Assembly (NCBI GenBank): GCA_963668325.1
Contig: OY764222.1
Coordinates: 2,542,001-2,606,000 of the forward strand
From: MPNP01 sp963668325
GTDB lineage: Bacteria; Pseudomonadota; Alphaproteobacteria; Rhodobacterales; Rhodobacteraceae
DNA: 64,000 nt
Direction of reading: 5' to 3'
Below, in pieces: positions 1 through 9,445 of the stretch (positions are counted from its first letter, which is position 1; every line of letters starts with the position of its first letter). The notes beneath the pieces are model-generated. The model made no database searches, had not been told where the DNA came from, and saw only the letters and a list, made by a program, of their open reading frames with translations. Both the position numbers and the translations under genes were made by a program.

Positions 1-2
1 TG

Positions 3-569
3 AGCCGAAGGGAACGAACCAGTAAAGGGGTGATTACCCATCAGTTCCGCTGGCTCAATAACGTCCCCCTGAACGACAGCAATGTCAACCTGGAGGTCAA
101 TGTCCTCTTCTATTCCGAAACCAAGCCCATTGGCAAGAAACAAGACAATGAAGTCAAGACGACCAAATGGGGCTGGGTTTCTGATCTTCCTCTCAATGAA
201 ACAACGGTGATGCCTATGATGCGAGCTGCCAGATCGCGCTGGCGGATAGAAAACGAAAATATAAAAATTCTGAAGTCCGAAGCCGGAAATGGTTATCGGC
301 TGGAGCACAGCTATGGTCATGGAAAGTACAATCTTGCCAGTGTGATGGCCAATTTATGCCTGCTGGATTTTCTGGTGGAACAGGTGGTTGCACATTGTTG
401 CGGCTTGTTTCAGCAGGCACTCAAAAAACAGAAACGCAAGAAATATCTATGGGAAGCGATGCGAATGTTGTTTACCCTTGTTAAAATCAATAGTTGGGAA
501 ACCTATTACCGCCTGTTAATCGAACCACGCCAGATGATTGAAGGGGAGATGCTTCTTCGTGATCCTTAG
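3..569 (+). CDS. transposase, C-terminal part (5' end outside window)
   Basis: The frame is open to the left edge of the window, so the start lies outside; the internal GTG at 30 is not a real start. The visible part carries a typical late DDE-transposase segment: the WRIENENIKILKSE region supplies the glutamate-containing helix seen in IS4-superfamily enzymes, followed by a YGHGKYNLASVMANL stretch and a basic tail. Only the C-terminal third of a usual transposase is present, so the family cannot be fixed. It implies an insertion sequence whose right end falls somewhere after 570, but I could not locate its terminal repeat. Whether the complete gene is intact is unknown. Confidence 0.7.
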   Translation, partial: SRRERTSKGVITHQFRWLNNVPLNDSNVNLEVNVLFYSETKPIGKKQDNEVKTTKWGWVSDLPLNETTVMPMMRAARSRWRIENENIKILKSEAGNGYRLEHSYGHGKYNLASVMANLCLLDFLVEQVVAHCCGLFQQALKKQKRKKYLWEAMRMLFTLVKINSWETYYRLLIEPRQMIEGEMLLRDP

Positions 570-977
570 CAAAGCAACCATGTCACCGTAAGTGTTCCAC
601 CGGATATTCAGAATAAATCACATCAGAAGAAAAGATAATGGGGGTAAAAACTCTTCGGTATCGCTTGCCAACTTGGTGGAGGGAGCTTATAAGGAACAGA
701 ATTGGCCTTTGGGCTAAAAATTAGCGGGAACTACTGCAATTTTTGTCATTTTTGAAAGATGATCAAAAAAATTAGTACTTGAGTGATAGAATTTTCAGAG
801 AGGGAAATAGGTGATTTCAAATTTTGGTAAAAAATATGAGGTACCCATAATTGAATTAATATGCGGTGTTTGGTAATTCTTACTTATAGTGCGAATAAAT
901 ATATCATAAACTTTTACCTCAGAATTTATTAATATAAGGCAGTCTTGTGGCAAATGCTTTTTCGTGAAGGAAAATTG
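570..977. other. gene-free gap between transposase and MORN gene
   Basis: About 400 bases without a supportable gene. The first part probably contains the right end of the insertion sequence and the last part the promoter of the MORN gene. I saw no convincing terminal repeat, tRNA or terminator. Confidence 0.4.
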
Positions 978-3128
978 ATGAATTATATTACCCGAACTTA
1001 CATTCTTATCTCCTTCCTCATGATATTTCCCTTTTCAGTAATTGCCCAAACTGAATTGGGTCAAGGAAATTATGAAGGTGATTTCTTTGATGACCAGAGG
1101 CATGGTAAGGGTATTTTGACTCTCGAGAATGGGTATGTTTACGAAGGTGATTGGGTTCGAGGGGAAAGAACTGGTGAGGGGAAAGAAGAATTTGGCAATG
1201 GCACCGTTTACATAGGTTCCTTCATGAAGGGAAAAGCCCATGGCAAGGGTGAAGTAACGCTTCCAACCGGTTATTCTTATAATGGCTTTTGGGAAGATGG
1301 GAAGAAGCATGGCCGGGGTTTCGAAACCTACTCCAAGGGCGGTTCGTTTGAGGGTAACTTTGTTAACGACCACAAACATGGATTAGGCAAAAGAGTATTT
1401 GTTGATGGGCAGGTAATCGAGGGCACATGGGTAGAGGGCGTATTGACTGGTGAGACGACCATTTATTATACAAATGGATCAGTTTATGAGGGGCAGTTTG
1501 TCAATGGTGTCCAGGAAGGTTTTGGTAAATTCACATCGAAAGATGGTTTTTCATATTCCGGTGACTGGAAAAACGGCCAAATGTCAGGTAAGGGAGAAAT
1601 TGTCTATACCGATGGAAGCAAGTATATCGGGGAAATCGTCAACCAACAACCACAAGGCACGGGATTTATCACCCGATCAGATGGATCAACCTTTGAGGGA
1701 ATTTTTGACAATGGTCCTTTTGATGGGACAGGCACTTTCCTGAATGAAAATGGGGCCGTAATCGAGGGTCGTTGGAAGAATGGTGAATTTGTCGAAATCC
1801 TTTCGATTACCAATTCCGACGGCAGTTTTTTCAAAGGTTCTTTTGTTGACGGAAATTTGAGCGGTAAGGGTACCTATGACAATGGCCAGGGGTTCACCTA
1901 TTCCGGCGATTGGGTAAATGGTAAAATGACTGGTTTTGGTAATATTACATTCCCAGATAACTCAAATTATCATGGACAGGTCGTAAATGGTGTTCAGGAC
2001 GGTATTGGAACATTCATTTTTGAGAATACCCGTTATGAAGGCAGTTGGACTTCAGGCAAAAGGCATGGTACCGGTAAAGAAACCTATTCAGATAAATCTG
2101 TTTTTGAAGGTTCTTTTGTTGAAGGGGTCAAGCACGGCCCTGGAAAATTTACCTTACCAGATGGAACCATCTACACAGGGGAATGGGTGGAAGGTACATT
2201 CCCCACTGTACTAATTGCAAATTTTAGTAATGGGTTGATTTACGAAGGGGAAGTGGAACAATGGCAACCTGAGGGTCAAGGAAGCATGATCTTCCCAAAT
2301 GGTGATATTTATGTTGGGAATTTTGTTAATGGCCACATGGAAGGTCAGGGTCGGCATTCCAATGAAGTCGAAGGTTACAGCTATCAGGGAGAGTGGGTTG
2401 CTGGCCGTCAAACCGGGCAAGGAAAGAGAACGCTAGCCGATGGAACCATTTTTGAAGGAACCTTTCTCAATGGAGTATTAAATGGCGAAGGGAGTTATAC
2501 AAACACTGAAGGTGTTTCCTATCAGGGCACATGGCAGAATGGGGATATTACAGGAGAAGGTATATTCAATTATGCTGATAGTTCAATTTATATAGGTGAA
2601 CTTGTTAAGGGCGTTCCTAACGGAATTGGCATAATGACCCGAACCAATGGGCAGATTTTGGATGGGAAATGGCAAGAAGGAAGTTTTGTTGAAGGTATGG
2701 TACAAATCCCATTCGAAAATGGGGACTCCTATCAAGGCGGATACCAGAATAACAATTTCAATGGACATGGAACTTTAATACTTTCCGGGGTTAGGTCGAC
2801 GGGAGAGTGGAAAGATGGTACCCTTTATGGACCGGGGGAAATTCATTACCCTGATGGTACAGTAATTAAGGGAAATTTTGTAAACGGTATACTTTCTGGC
2901 CAAGGTTCCCAAAGTAACCCAAATGGTTTCTATTATGAAGGCAATTGGAAGGATGGGCTTTTTGACGGTATGGGTATAGCAACTTATACCGATGGCTCTA
3001 CCTACAATGGTGAGTTCTCGGCAGGAAGCCCACATGGTAAGGGATTTTTGGTTTCCCAGGATGGCGAACGGTTTGTTGTTACTTTTTCCAATGGAGAAAA
3101 TATTGAGAGTATTTTAGTCGGAAATTAG
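978..3128 (+). CDS. secreted MORN-repeat protein (about 30 repeats)
   Basis: A 716-residue protein consisting of a signal peptide and then almost nothing but 23-residue MORN repeats of the form YxGxWxxGxxxGxGxxxxxxGx. I count about 29 recognisable copies plus a degenerate last one. The ATG at 978 is preferred over the TTG at 945: it has a GAAGG ribosome site seven bases upstream, and translation then begins directly with a signal peptide (residues 1-24, hydrophobic LISFLMIFPFSVIAQ). MORN repeats form extended beta-hairpin arrays that bind membranes or proteins. There is no catalytic domain, unlike many MORN proteins fused to kinases or methyltransferases. The gene stands alone between a transposase remnant and leuA. 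Its function is unknown; a periplasmic or surface scaffold is an inference. Confidence 0.85.
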   Translation: MNYITRTYILISFLMIFPFSVIAQTELGQGNYEGDFFDDQRHGKGILTLENGYVYEGDWVRGERTGEGKEEFGNGTVYIGSFMKGKAHGKGEVTLPTGYSYNGFWEDGKKHGRGFETYSKGGSFEGNFVNDHKHGLGKRVFVDGQVIEGTWVEGVLTGETTIYYTNGSVYEGQFVNGVQEGFGKFTSKDGFSYSGDWKNGQMSGKGEIVYTDGSKYIGEIVNQQPQGTGFITRSDGSTFEGIFDNGPFDGTGTFLNENGAVIEGRWKNGEFVEILSITNSDGSFFKGSFVDGNLSGKGTYDNGQGFTYSGDWVNGKMTGFGNITFPDNSNYHGQVVNGVQDGIGTFIFENTRYEGSWTSGKRHGTGKETYSDKSVFEGSFVEGVKHGPGKFTLPDGTIYTGEWVEGTFPTVLIANFSNGLIYEGEVEQWQPEGQGSMIFPNGDIYVGNFVNGHMEGQGRHSNEVEGYSYQGEWVAGRQTGQGKRTLADGTIFEGTFLNGVLNGEGSYTNTEGVSYQGTWQNGDITGEGIFNYADSSIYIGELVKGVPNGIGIMTRTNGQILDGKWQEGSFVEGMVQIPFENGDSYQGGYQNNNFNGHGTLILSGVRSTGEWKDGTLYGPGEIHYPDGTVIKGNFVNGILSGQGSQSNPNGFYYEGNWKDGLFDGMGIATYTDGSTYNGEFSAGSPHGKGFLVSQDGERFVVTFSNGENIESILVGN

Positions 3129-3147
3129 ATTACCGTTTTTTTCGTAC

Positions 3148-3176
3148 TTGAATTTAATTGAGAAAAAGTTTACATT
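3148..3176 (+). promoter_or_regulatory. putative sigma-70 promoter of the leu leader
   Basis: TTGAAT (3148-3153) and TACATT (3171-3176) are separated by 17 bases. Transcription would start around 3182-3184, almost exactly at the ATG of the leader peptide. The leader would then be translated from a leaderless message, as established for the trpL leader of Sinorhizobium. No ribosome site precedes that ATG, which fits. Confidence 0.5.
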
Positions 3177-3182
3177 GCGGCC

Positions 3183-3254
3183 ATGGAAATTTTGCGATTA
3201 GAAAGAAATGCGATAGTAGTTGGTTTAGTCCTCCTATTACTAAGAAGCCTCTGA
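3183..3254 (+). CDS. leuL: leucine-rich leader peptide (leu attenuator)
   Basis: A 23-codon open frame sits 73 bases ahead of leuA. It encodes a short basic start followed by GLVLLLLRSL, with seven leucine codons in the last 20 and several valine/isoleucine codons. Its stop codon lies inside a perfect 10-bp inverted repeat. This arrangement is that of amino-acid leader peptides: when charged leucyl-tRNA is scarce the ribosome stalls on the leucine run and changes folding of the following RNA. Comparative work has predicted such leaders ahead of leuA in other proteobacteria. Too short for routine gene calling. No Shine-Dalgarno is visible, consistent with a leaderless start at the predicted promoter. 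Confidence 0.7.
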   Translation: MEILRLERNAIVVGLVLLLLRSL

Positions 3255-3284
3255 ACGTACCGTTACTGGTGCATCGTTCAGAGG
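3248..3284 (+). promoter_or_regulatory. hairpin of the leu attenuator region
   Basis: CCTCTGAACG (3248-3257) pairs perfectly with CGTTCAGAGG (3275-3284) around a 17-base loop. The left arm includes the last leucine codon and the stop codon of the leader peptide. A weaker long-range pairing, ATTGCGG (3174-3180) with CCGCAAT (3295-3301), could form an alternative fold. No U-run follows the hairpin, so a classical intrinsic terminator is not evident; control may be by Rho or translation. Confidence 0.55.
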
Positions 3285-3327
3285 AGAAACCGCACCGCAA
3301 TTCCAGATCAAAAATAGGACTAATCAA

Positions 3328-4890
3328 ATGTTAAAAAATACAAAATATGGGCAAGACCAATTGCTGATATTTGATACGACATTGCGGGATGGTGAACAAT
3401 CACCAGGTGCTGCAATGACCTTGCAAAATAAAATTGAAATTGCTCAACAGCTTGATGAAATGGGTGTTGATATTATCGAAGCTGGATTTCCCATTGCTTC
3501 CGAGGGGGATTTTATTGCTGTCTCCAGGATTGCTAAAATTATCCGCAATGCCATCGTTTGTGGACTCGCCCGTTCTTCAATTGGAGATATTGACCGAGCT
3601 GGGGAGGCCCTTAAAAATGCCCAAAGAGCTCGGATTCATACCTTCATTTCGACTTCCGACTTACACATGAAGTACAAACTTCAAATGAGTCGTGATCAGG
3701 TTCTGGAAGCCATACATAAATCAGTCAGCCGCGCTTTAACCTATACGGATGATGTTCAATGGTCCCCGGAAGATGGAACTAGAACCGACCATGATTTTTT
3801 GGTACTTTCAGTAAAAACCGCCTTGGATGCCGGGGCCAAGACCATAAATATCCCCGATACGGTTGGCTATACAGCCCCAGGTGAAAGTGCGAGCATTATT
3901 AAATTGCTCAGGGACAGGATACCTGAAATCAACAATGTTGTTATTTCAACACATTGTCATAACGATCTTGGCATGGCTGTGGCCAATTCTCTGGCCGCGG
4001 TCAGTGCTGGTGCAAGACAGGTGGAATGTACAATAAACGGACTTGGCGAACGTGCCGGTAACGCTGCTTTGGAAGAAATTGTCATGGCTACCAGGGTCCG
4101 AAATGACATCATGCCATACAACACTAACATTGATACCACCAAAATTACTCACTTGAGTCGTCTGGTTTCAGATGCGACCGGTTTTCCCATCCAATTTAAT
4201 AAGGCGATTGTGGGTAAAAATGCTTTTACGCATGAAGCAGGCATCCACCAGGATGGCATGTTGAAACATGCTGGTACGTATGAGATCATGAAGCCTGAGG
4301 ATATTGGCCTTACAGAATCAAGTCTGGTACTCGGGAAACATTCTGGACGGGCCGCTGTACGAAAAAAACTCGAGGATTTAGGTTATGAAATCGGTGATAA
4401 CCGGCTTAGTGATTTTTTTGTTAAATTTAAGAATTTAGCGGATCGAAAGAGAGAGGTCTATGATGATGACCTCATTGCCATGATGCGCGAAACCACTGGT
4501 ACGGCCGACGATGACTATTTACGCTTGAAATATCTTAAGGTTGTTTGTGGGTCTTCTTCACCCCAAAGCGCAGAATTGGTTATGGAAGTCAATGGTGAGC
4601 AGATGGCCTCCAATGCATTGGGTGATGGTCCGGTTGATGCTTCATTTAAGGCTGTAACAAACTTGTTTCCACACAAGGCAAAGCTTAAGCTTTATCAGGT
4701 AAATGCTGTAACCCAAGGCACTGATGCGCAGGCGACGGTTACGGTAAAACTTGAAGAAAATGGTAACTTGGTTCTTGGCCAATCAGCCGACACTGATACC
4801 GTATACGCTTCGGTCAAAGCCTATGTATCGGCCCTTAACAACTTGTATCGAAGGCGAGAGGTTAAAACAAGCTGGAAAGAAGCTCCTTAA
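3328..4890 (+). CDS. leuA: 2-isopropylmalate synthase
   Basis: The 520-residue enzyme condenses acetyl-CoA with 2-oxoisovalerate, the first committed step of leucine synthesis in the cytoplasm. The N-terminal HMGL-like TIM barrel begins with the DTTLRDGEQ signature near residue 16, has the metal-binding HCHND motif near residue 209 and the GIHQDG segment near 300. Residues from about 390 form the LeuA allosteric dimerisation domain that binds leucine. Length matches the long bacterial form. ATG at 3328 follows an AGGA ribosome site. The leucine-rich leader and hairpin upstream imply transcription or translation attenuation by leucyl-tRNA supply. leuB, leuC and leuD are not in the window, so leuA stands alone. 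Confidence 0.95.
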   Translation: MLKNTKYGQDQLLIFDTTLRDGEQSPGAAMTLQNKIEIAQQLDEMGVDIIEAGFPIASEGDFIAVSRIAKIIRNAIVCGLARSSIGDIDRAGEALKNAQRARIHTFISTSDLHMKYKLQMSRDQVLEAIHKSVSRALTYTDDVQWSPEDGTRTDHDFLVLSVKTALDAGAKTINIPDTVGYTAPGESASIIKLLRDRIPEINNVVISTHCHNDLGMAVANSLAAVSAGARQVECTINGLGERAGNAALEEIVMATRVRNDIMPYNTNIDTTKITHLSRLVSDATGFPIQFNKAIVGKNAFTHEAGIHQDGMLKHAGTYEIMKPEDIGLTESSLVLGKHSGRAAVRKKLEDLGYEIGDNRLSDFFVKFKNLADRKREVYDDDLIAMMRETTGTADDDYLRLKYLKVVCGSSSPQSAELVMEVNGEQMASNALGDGPVDASFKAVTNLFPHKAKLKLYQVNAVTQGTDAQATVTVKLEENGNLVLGQSADTDTVYASVKAYVSALNNLYRRREVKTSWKEAP

Positions 4891-5014
4891 ATGTGACAAA
4901 ATTATGATTTTTTCGGCAAATACACTTTAACCGAGGAAGGTTTTTTACCATCTAATTGAGGTAGCTTATTTATTTTGGTCAGTATAATATTTCTGCCGGA
5001 GGGTTAGGATTGTT

Positions 5015-6061
5015 GTGAAAATATTCCATCGTGTAGCCAATATGTTCTCTCATGACTTGGCGATAGACCTAGGTACCGCAAACACCTTGGTTCACGTCAA
5101 GGGGGAAGGTATTGTGGTCGATGAACCCTCCGTCGTTGCCTATAATTTGACTGATGGGAGACGAAAGGTTCTCGCCGTTGGTAATGACGCCAAACTGATG
5201 CAGGGAAGAACTCCCAAATCGATTGAAGTTATCCGCCCACTAAGAAACGGTGTGATTGCAGATTTTCAGGTGGCGGAAGAAATGATCAAATACTTTATTC
5301 GCAAGGTTCATCATCGAAAGACGTTCGCCAAGCCAAGAATCCTGGTCTGTGTTCCCCATGGCGCAACTGCTGTGGAAAAAAGGGCTATTCGGCAATCCGT
5401 ACTTTCAGCTGGAGCAAGAACCGCAGGACTAATACCAGAACCAATTGCTGCTGCTTTAGGGGTAGGCATAAATTACAACACTCCACACGGGGCAATGATT
5501 GTCGATATTGGTGGAGGAACAACTGAAGTAGCTGTCCTTTCCTTGGGAGATATCGTATATGCCAACTCCATCAGGATTGGTGGTGATGCCATGGATGATG
5601 CGCTGGTTGGGTATGTTCTTGAAAATTGTAACATTCATATTGGTTATTCAACCGCAGAAAAAATCAAAAAGACTATTGGCACAGCAAAACTCCCCATGGA
5701 TGGCGAAGGTGAAACATCAAAATTCTATGGACGAACCAATGAAGGCGGCCATCCACAGGAAATCCAAATCAGTCAGAGAATGGTTGCTGATGCGTTGAGA
5801 AATCCCATTGAGCAAATCAGACGAGCCGTGGCTGTTGCTCTCCAAATGACCCCACCAGACCTATCGAGTGATCTCATTGAAACGGGTATGATCATGACGG
5901 GTGGGGGAGCAATGCTTGCCGATTTTGATAAAGTGCTTCGAGACCGTACTCATTTGGCTGTAACCGTTGCTGAAGAGCCACTTAAATGTGTAGCTTTGGG
6001 GACAGGGATAGCATTGAATATGGAACAATCACTTCAACCAATGATTGATTACCATAGCTAG
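5015..6061 (+). CDS. mreB: rod-shape actin homologue MreB
   Basis: The 348-residue bacterial actin polymerises under the inner membrane and guides the elongation machinery. Phosphate loop 1 (DLGTANT, from about residue 18), phosphate loop 2 (DIGGGTTEVAV, near 165) and the adenosine motif TGGGAML (near 295) are all present, and the length equals that of E. coli MreB. I take the GTG at 5015, preceded by a strong GGAGG-containing site at 4998-5003. First gene of the elongasome operon mreB-mreC-mreD-mrdA-rodA, with gaps of only 17, 4 and 3 bases and then overlaps downstream, so co-transcription is near certain. Confidence 0.97.
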   Translation: MKIFHRVANMFSHDLAIDLGTANTLVHVKGEGIVVDEPSVVAYNLTDGRRKVLAVGNDAKLMQGRTPKSIEVIRPLRNGVIADFQVAEEMIKYFIRKVHHRKTFAKPRILVCVPHGATAVEKRAIRQSVLSAGARTAGLIPEPIAAALGVGINYNTPHGAMIVDIGGGTTEVAVLSLGDIVYANSIRIGGDAMDDALVGYVLENCNIHIGYSTAEKIKKTIGTAKLPMDGEGETSKFYGRTNEGGHPQEIQISQRMVADALRNPIEQIRRAVAVALQMTPPDLSSDLIETGMIMTGGGAMLADFDKVLRDRTHLAVTVAEEPLKCVALGTGIALNMEQSLQPMIDYHS

Positions 6062-6078
6062 CGCCTAAGGCAAAACAG

Positions 6079-6969
6079 TTGCATCCAACGGATAATAATC
6101 GACAATCTACTGAATTTTATAAGGGTTCAATAAAGAGACTATTATTTTTAATAACCCTGATTGCCCTATTTTGTATTTTTCTTTTGTGGAGGCTGGAAGG
6201 TTCTCGGGTTGAGAGTTTTAGGGCTTCGATTGTCAGTATATTTGTACCCGCTATAGATTTGGCTTTACGCCCCTTTGAGTACGCACAAAATACTATTGAG
6301 GTTTTGTTAAATGCTACCCAAAACCAAACAGCTTCTGATACCTTGGTTCAAGTTCGGAATGATTTGAACCTGTGGAAAAATTATGCCTATACCCTTGAGG
6401 AGGAAAATGCGAAACTGAAGAAATTGGTGAATTTTGCTGGAACCTCAAATTATCAAACAATTTCGGTGGCTTTACTTGCCGATACCTCCTCACCGTTCAG
6501 GCATTCATATTTACTTAGTTCTGGTAGCGAGCGAGGGGTAAAAAACGGCTATCCGGCGACCGATGGCCTTGGTTTGGTTGGCAGAATAACCAATACCTCC
6601 AGAAAAACAGCAAGATTGATCCTGTTAACTGATACATCCAGCCGTGTACCAATTAAAATTTTACCTTCAGGAAAAAAAGGGTTGGTCGTTGGAAATAATA
6701 CACCGAACCCAGAAATTGAATTACTAGGCAATATTACTGGTATAAACCCTGGTGACCGAGTGTTAACCACTGGTGAGGGAGGTGTTTTTCCTCCTGATTT
6801 ACTTGTAGGAACTGTCTCAGAAGGCCCTGACGGGACAATCGAAATAACCTTGGCAGCAGAATATAATAATCTAAAACTAATAAGTGTCATTAAATACGAG
6901 CCGGAATCTTTAAACGAATTTGATGTGGATATCCTCCTAAGGAACCAACAGCAACCAAGCGAAAACTGA
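6079..6969 (+). CDS. mreC: rod-shape-determining protein MreC
   Basis: A 296-residue bitopic inner-membrane protein. A basic N-terminus leads into one transmembrane segment (about residues 16-36), then a predicted coiled coil (about 75-115, ending in LEEENAKLKKLVNF) and the two periplasmic beta-barrel subdomains with the conserved G-xGLVGRI segment near residue 157. MreC links MreB inside the cell with PBP2 and RodA outside and activates PBP2. Translation probably starts at TTG 6079 after an AAGG site. It lies 17 bases after mreB and 4 before mreD, the standard operon order. Confidence 0.93.
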   Translation: MHPTDNNRQSTEFYKGSIKRLLFLITLIALFCIFLLWRLEGSRVESFRASIVSIFVPAIDLALRPFEYAQNTIEVLLNATQNQTASDTLVQVRNDLNLWKNYAYTLEEENAKLKKLVNFAGTSNYQTISVALLADTSSPFRHSYLLSSGSERGVKNGYPATDGLGLVGRITNTSRKTARLILLTDTSSRVPIKILPSGKKGLVVGNNTPNPEIELLGNITGINPGDRVLTTGEGGVFPPDLLVGTVSEGPDGTIEITLAAEYNNLKLISVIKYEPESLNEFDVDILLRNQQQPSEN

Positions 6970-6973
6970 TATT

Positions 6974-7498
6974 ATGGAACCCCTTTTTAAAGTTTGGTTT
7001 TACCGGTTAGTATTTCTTTGCCTTGGCTTTTTTATCCTGGTTATCAACCTGGTTCCAATCGGGTTTACAAGTGGGTATCTCACCTTCCCTGATTTCCTGT
7101 TCTGCCTTGTTGTCAGCTGGATTTTCAGAAGGCCAAATTATGTCCCTGTACCCATGGTAGTAGGGATTTTTCTGTTTCAGGATATCCTTTTGGGACTTCC
7201 CATCGGTTTGGGTACCGCTATTATGTTGGCAATAATTGAATATTTAAGAAGCAGAATCGAGATGGTTAGGTATCAATCATTCTTTATTGAGTGGGGAATA
7301 GTCGCCATAAGTTACTTTATATTCATTCTCATTTACCAATTGATGTTAATCATTACTTTTTCCCAACCCTCCTCACTTGGCGCTTTGTCTTTTCTATTTA
7401 TTGAAACCATCATTATCTATCCAGCTATAGTTTTTATATCCTCACAATTACTGAAGGTAAAAAGCCCACAATTCCAACTAATTGAAATAAATAAGTAA
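6974..7498 (+). CDS. mreD: rod-shape-determining protein MreD
   Basis: A small (174-residue) integral membrane protein with about five to six hydrophobic segments and the conserved PDFLFCLVVSW and DILLGLPIGLGT regions of the MreD family. It works with MreC in the elongasome. Sequence conservation in this family is low, so position between mreC and mrdA carries much of the assignment. It is spaced 4 bases from mreC and 3 from mrdA. Confidence 0.88.
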   Translation: MEPLFKVWFYRLVFLCLGFFILVINLVPIGFTSGYLTFPDFLFCLVVSWIFRRPNYVPVPMVVGIFLFQDILLGLPIGLGTAIMLAIIEYLRSRIEMVRYQSFFIEWGIVAISYFIFILIYQLMLIITFSQPSSLGALSFLFIETIIIYPAIVFISSQLLKVKSPQFQLIEINK

Positions 7499-7501
7499 GT
7501 C

Positions 7502-9445
7502 ATGTTTGGTCTGGACACACCAATTGCAAAAGGGAAAAAGAAATTAACCCGTAGGGTATTTCTATTGGGTGGTATCCAATTGGCTATTGGTGGAGCAATC
7601 GGTTACAGATTGGTTCAACTCCAAGCATTTGATACAGAAGATTTTCAGCAACTGGCAGAAACCAACAGAATTGGTTTTGGCCTTATTCCCCCTGAACGAG
7701 GTTTGATTGCTGATCGAAATGGTATTCTTCTGGCTCAGAACGAACAGGATTATTGGGTAACCTTTATACCCGAGGAAACACAAAAAAAGAGAGAGACTTT
7801 AGAAAAGGTATCTCAAATAATTTACCTGTCGGATGAGGAAATCAATGGAATATTGCAAACAATAGACCAAAAGCCATCTTTCATTCCTATTTTGCTCAAG
7901 GAACAGGTCACATGGGATCAAATAGCCGAACTATCTGTGAATGGACCTGCTTTACCCGGGATATATACTGGTTTTGGATCGGTAAGATACTATCCGCATG
8001 GAATTTCCTTAAGCCATTTACTGGGGTATGTTGGTACCCCCTCAACAGCAGAAATTGAAGAGAACAGAGGTTTTGAATCCTTACTGGTCCATCCCAATTT
8101 CAAGATAGGAAAAATTGGGATAGAAAAATCCTTTGATTTGGAATTACGAGGAACTCCAGGAAGCAGGAAATTTGAAATCAATTCCTCAGGGAGGAAAGTC
8201 AAGGTCCTGGAAAGTAATAAACCTACTCCCGGCAAAAATATCCAACTCACACTGGATGCTAGGCTACAAGATTATACGCAATTGGTTTTTGGGCATGAAG
8301 TAGCATCCGCCTTTGTTATGGATTTAGAAAAAGGTGATGTTCTGGTATCAGCTTCCACACCAACCTTTGATCCAAATTTATTCGCAGGTGGAATCTCAAC
8401 TGAAGATTATCAGTCGTACCTTGATAACATATACGCCCCATTTTTCAATCGTCCATTGGCCGGCCAGTATGCTCCTGGTTCAACCTTTAAGATGATAACA
8501 CTATTGGCTGCCCTAGAAAGCGGTTTGATTGATGAGAACTTTACTTTCTATTGTAATGGGGCATATGAAAGTGGTGACAGGGAATTCAACTGTTGGCTTT
8601 CTGGTGGGCATGGAACTGTTGGAATTAAAAAATCCCTTAAAGAATCCTGTGATGTATTTTATTACCGGCTGGCCGAAATCATAGGCATCGAAAGAATTTC
8701 TCAGATGGCAAGAAAATTTGGTTTTGGGACCAAACCTGACCTTCCTGTATCTGATGTAAGTAGCGGTTTAATCCCCGATCAGGCATGGAAAAGAACAGAA
8801 TTAGACGCGAATTGGGTAATTGGCGATACTTTGAATTCTGCCATTGGCCAAGGTTTTGTTTTAGCATCGACAGCTCAGATTGGTGTTATGATGGCCCGCT
8901 TAATTACCAACAAGATGGTAATGCCACGATTGGTGAAATCAATAGACGGACGGGAAGAAAAAGTTCGTGAATGGGCCGCAATGGAAGTCTCTGAAAGAAA
9001 TTTAAGCCTGGTTTTAGAGGGTATGGAGGCAGTATTAAATGAACAGAAGGGAACCGCATTTGATTCCCGGACCATAGATAAAGATTTTTTAATTGCTGGC
9101 AAAACCGGGACAAGTCAGGTGAGGAAAATTTCAGTCCAGGAGCGCGATGAGGGCATTAAGAAAAATTTTGAACTCCCATGGGAACAAAGAGATCATTCAA
9201 TATTTTGTTGTTATGGACCGATACAAAAACCCAAATATGTTGTTTCGGTAATTGTTGAGCATGGTGGTTCCGGATCAGAGGTTGCAGCCCCTATTGGAAG
9301 AGAAATCCTTATGCGTGCCTACTATGGCCAACTACCTCCCTTGCGGGCTTATCCGCCTGAAATAAGATCGGAAATCATAGAGATGCGATTGAATTTTGGC
9401 ATTAAACCCCAGCCAACCAAACCTTCTGAAAAAACCCAGGCATGA
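7502..9445 (+). CDS. mrdA: penicillin-binding protein 2 (elongation transpeptidase)
   Basis: A 647-residue monofunctional DD-transpeptidase that cross-links peptidoglycan during elongation. After a basic tail and one transmembrane segment (about 19-38) comes the PBP dimer domain (PPERGLIADRNG near 58). The transpeptidase domain follows, with active-site STFK at 327-330, SCD (the SxN-equivalent of PBP2 proteins) at 382-384 and KTGT at 534-537. All catalytic motifs are intact. The stop codon overlaps the rodA start (ATGA), so the SEDS polymerase and its partner transpeptidase are translationally coupled. Confidence 0.95.
   Translation: MFGLDTPIAKGKKKLTRRVFLLGGIQLAIGGAIGYRLVQLQAFDTEDFQQLAETNRIGFGLIPPERGLIADRNGILLAQNEQDYWVTFIPEETQKKRETLEKVSQIIYLSDEEINGILQTIDQKPSFIPILLKEQVTWDQIAELSVNGPALPGIYTGFGSVRYYPHGISLSHLLGYVGTPSTAEIEENRGFESLLVHPNFKIGKIGIEKSFDLELRGTPGSRKFEINSSGRKVKVLESNKPTPGKNIQLTLDARLQDYTQLVFGHEVASAFVMDLEKGDVLVSASTPTFDPNLFAGGISTEDYQSYLDNIYAPFFNRPLAGQYAPGSTFKMITLLAALESGLIDENFTFYCNGAYESGDREFNCWLSGGHGTVGIKKSLKESCDVFYYRLAEIIGIERISQMARKFGFGTKPDLPVSDVSSGLIPDQAWKRTELDANWVIGDTLNSAIGQGFVLASTAQIGVMMARLITNKMVMPRLVKSIDGREEKVREWAAMEVSERNLSLVLEGMEAVLNEQKGTAFDSRTIDKDFLIAGKTGTSQVRKISVQERDEGIKKNFELPWEQRDHSIFCCYGPIQKPKYVVSVIVEHGGSGSEVAAPIGREILMRAYYGQLPPLRAYPPEIRSEIIEMRLNFGIKPQPTKPSEKTQA

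Noticed and set aside
978..3128. Regular 69-base periodicity suggesting a CRISPR or satellite array
   Set aside because: The period equals 23 codons of the MORN repeat; the DNA copies are too diverged and there are no spacers.
4930..4960. Possible terminator after leuA (AACC, GGTT followed by Ts)
   Set aside because: The stem has only four base pairs; too weak to report as a feature.
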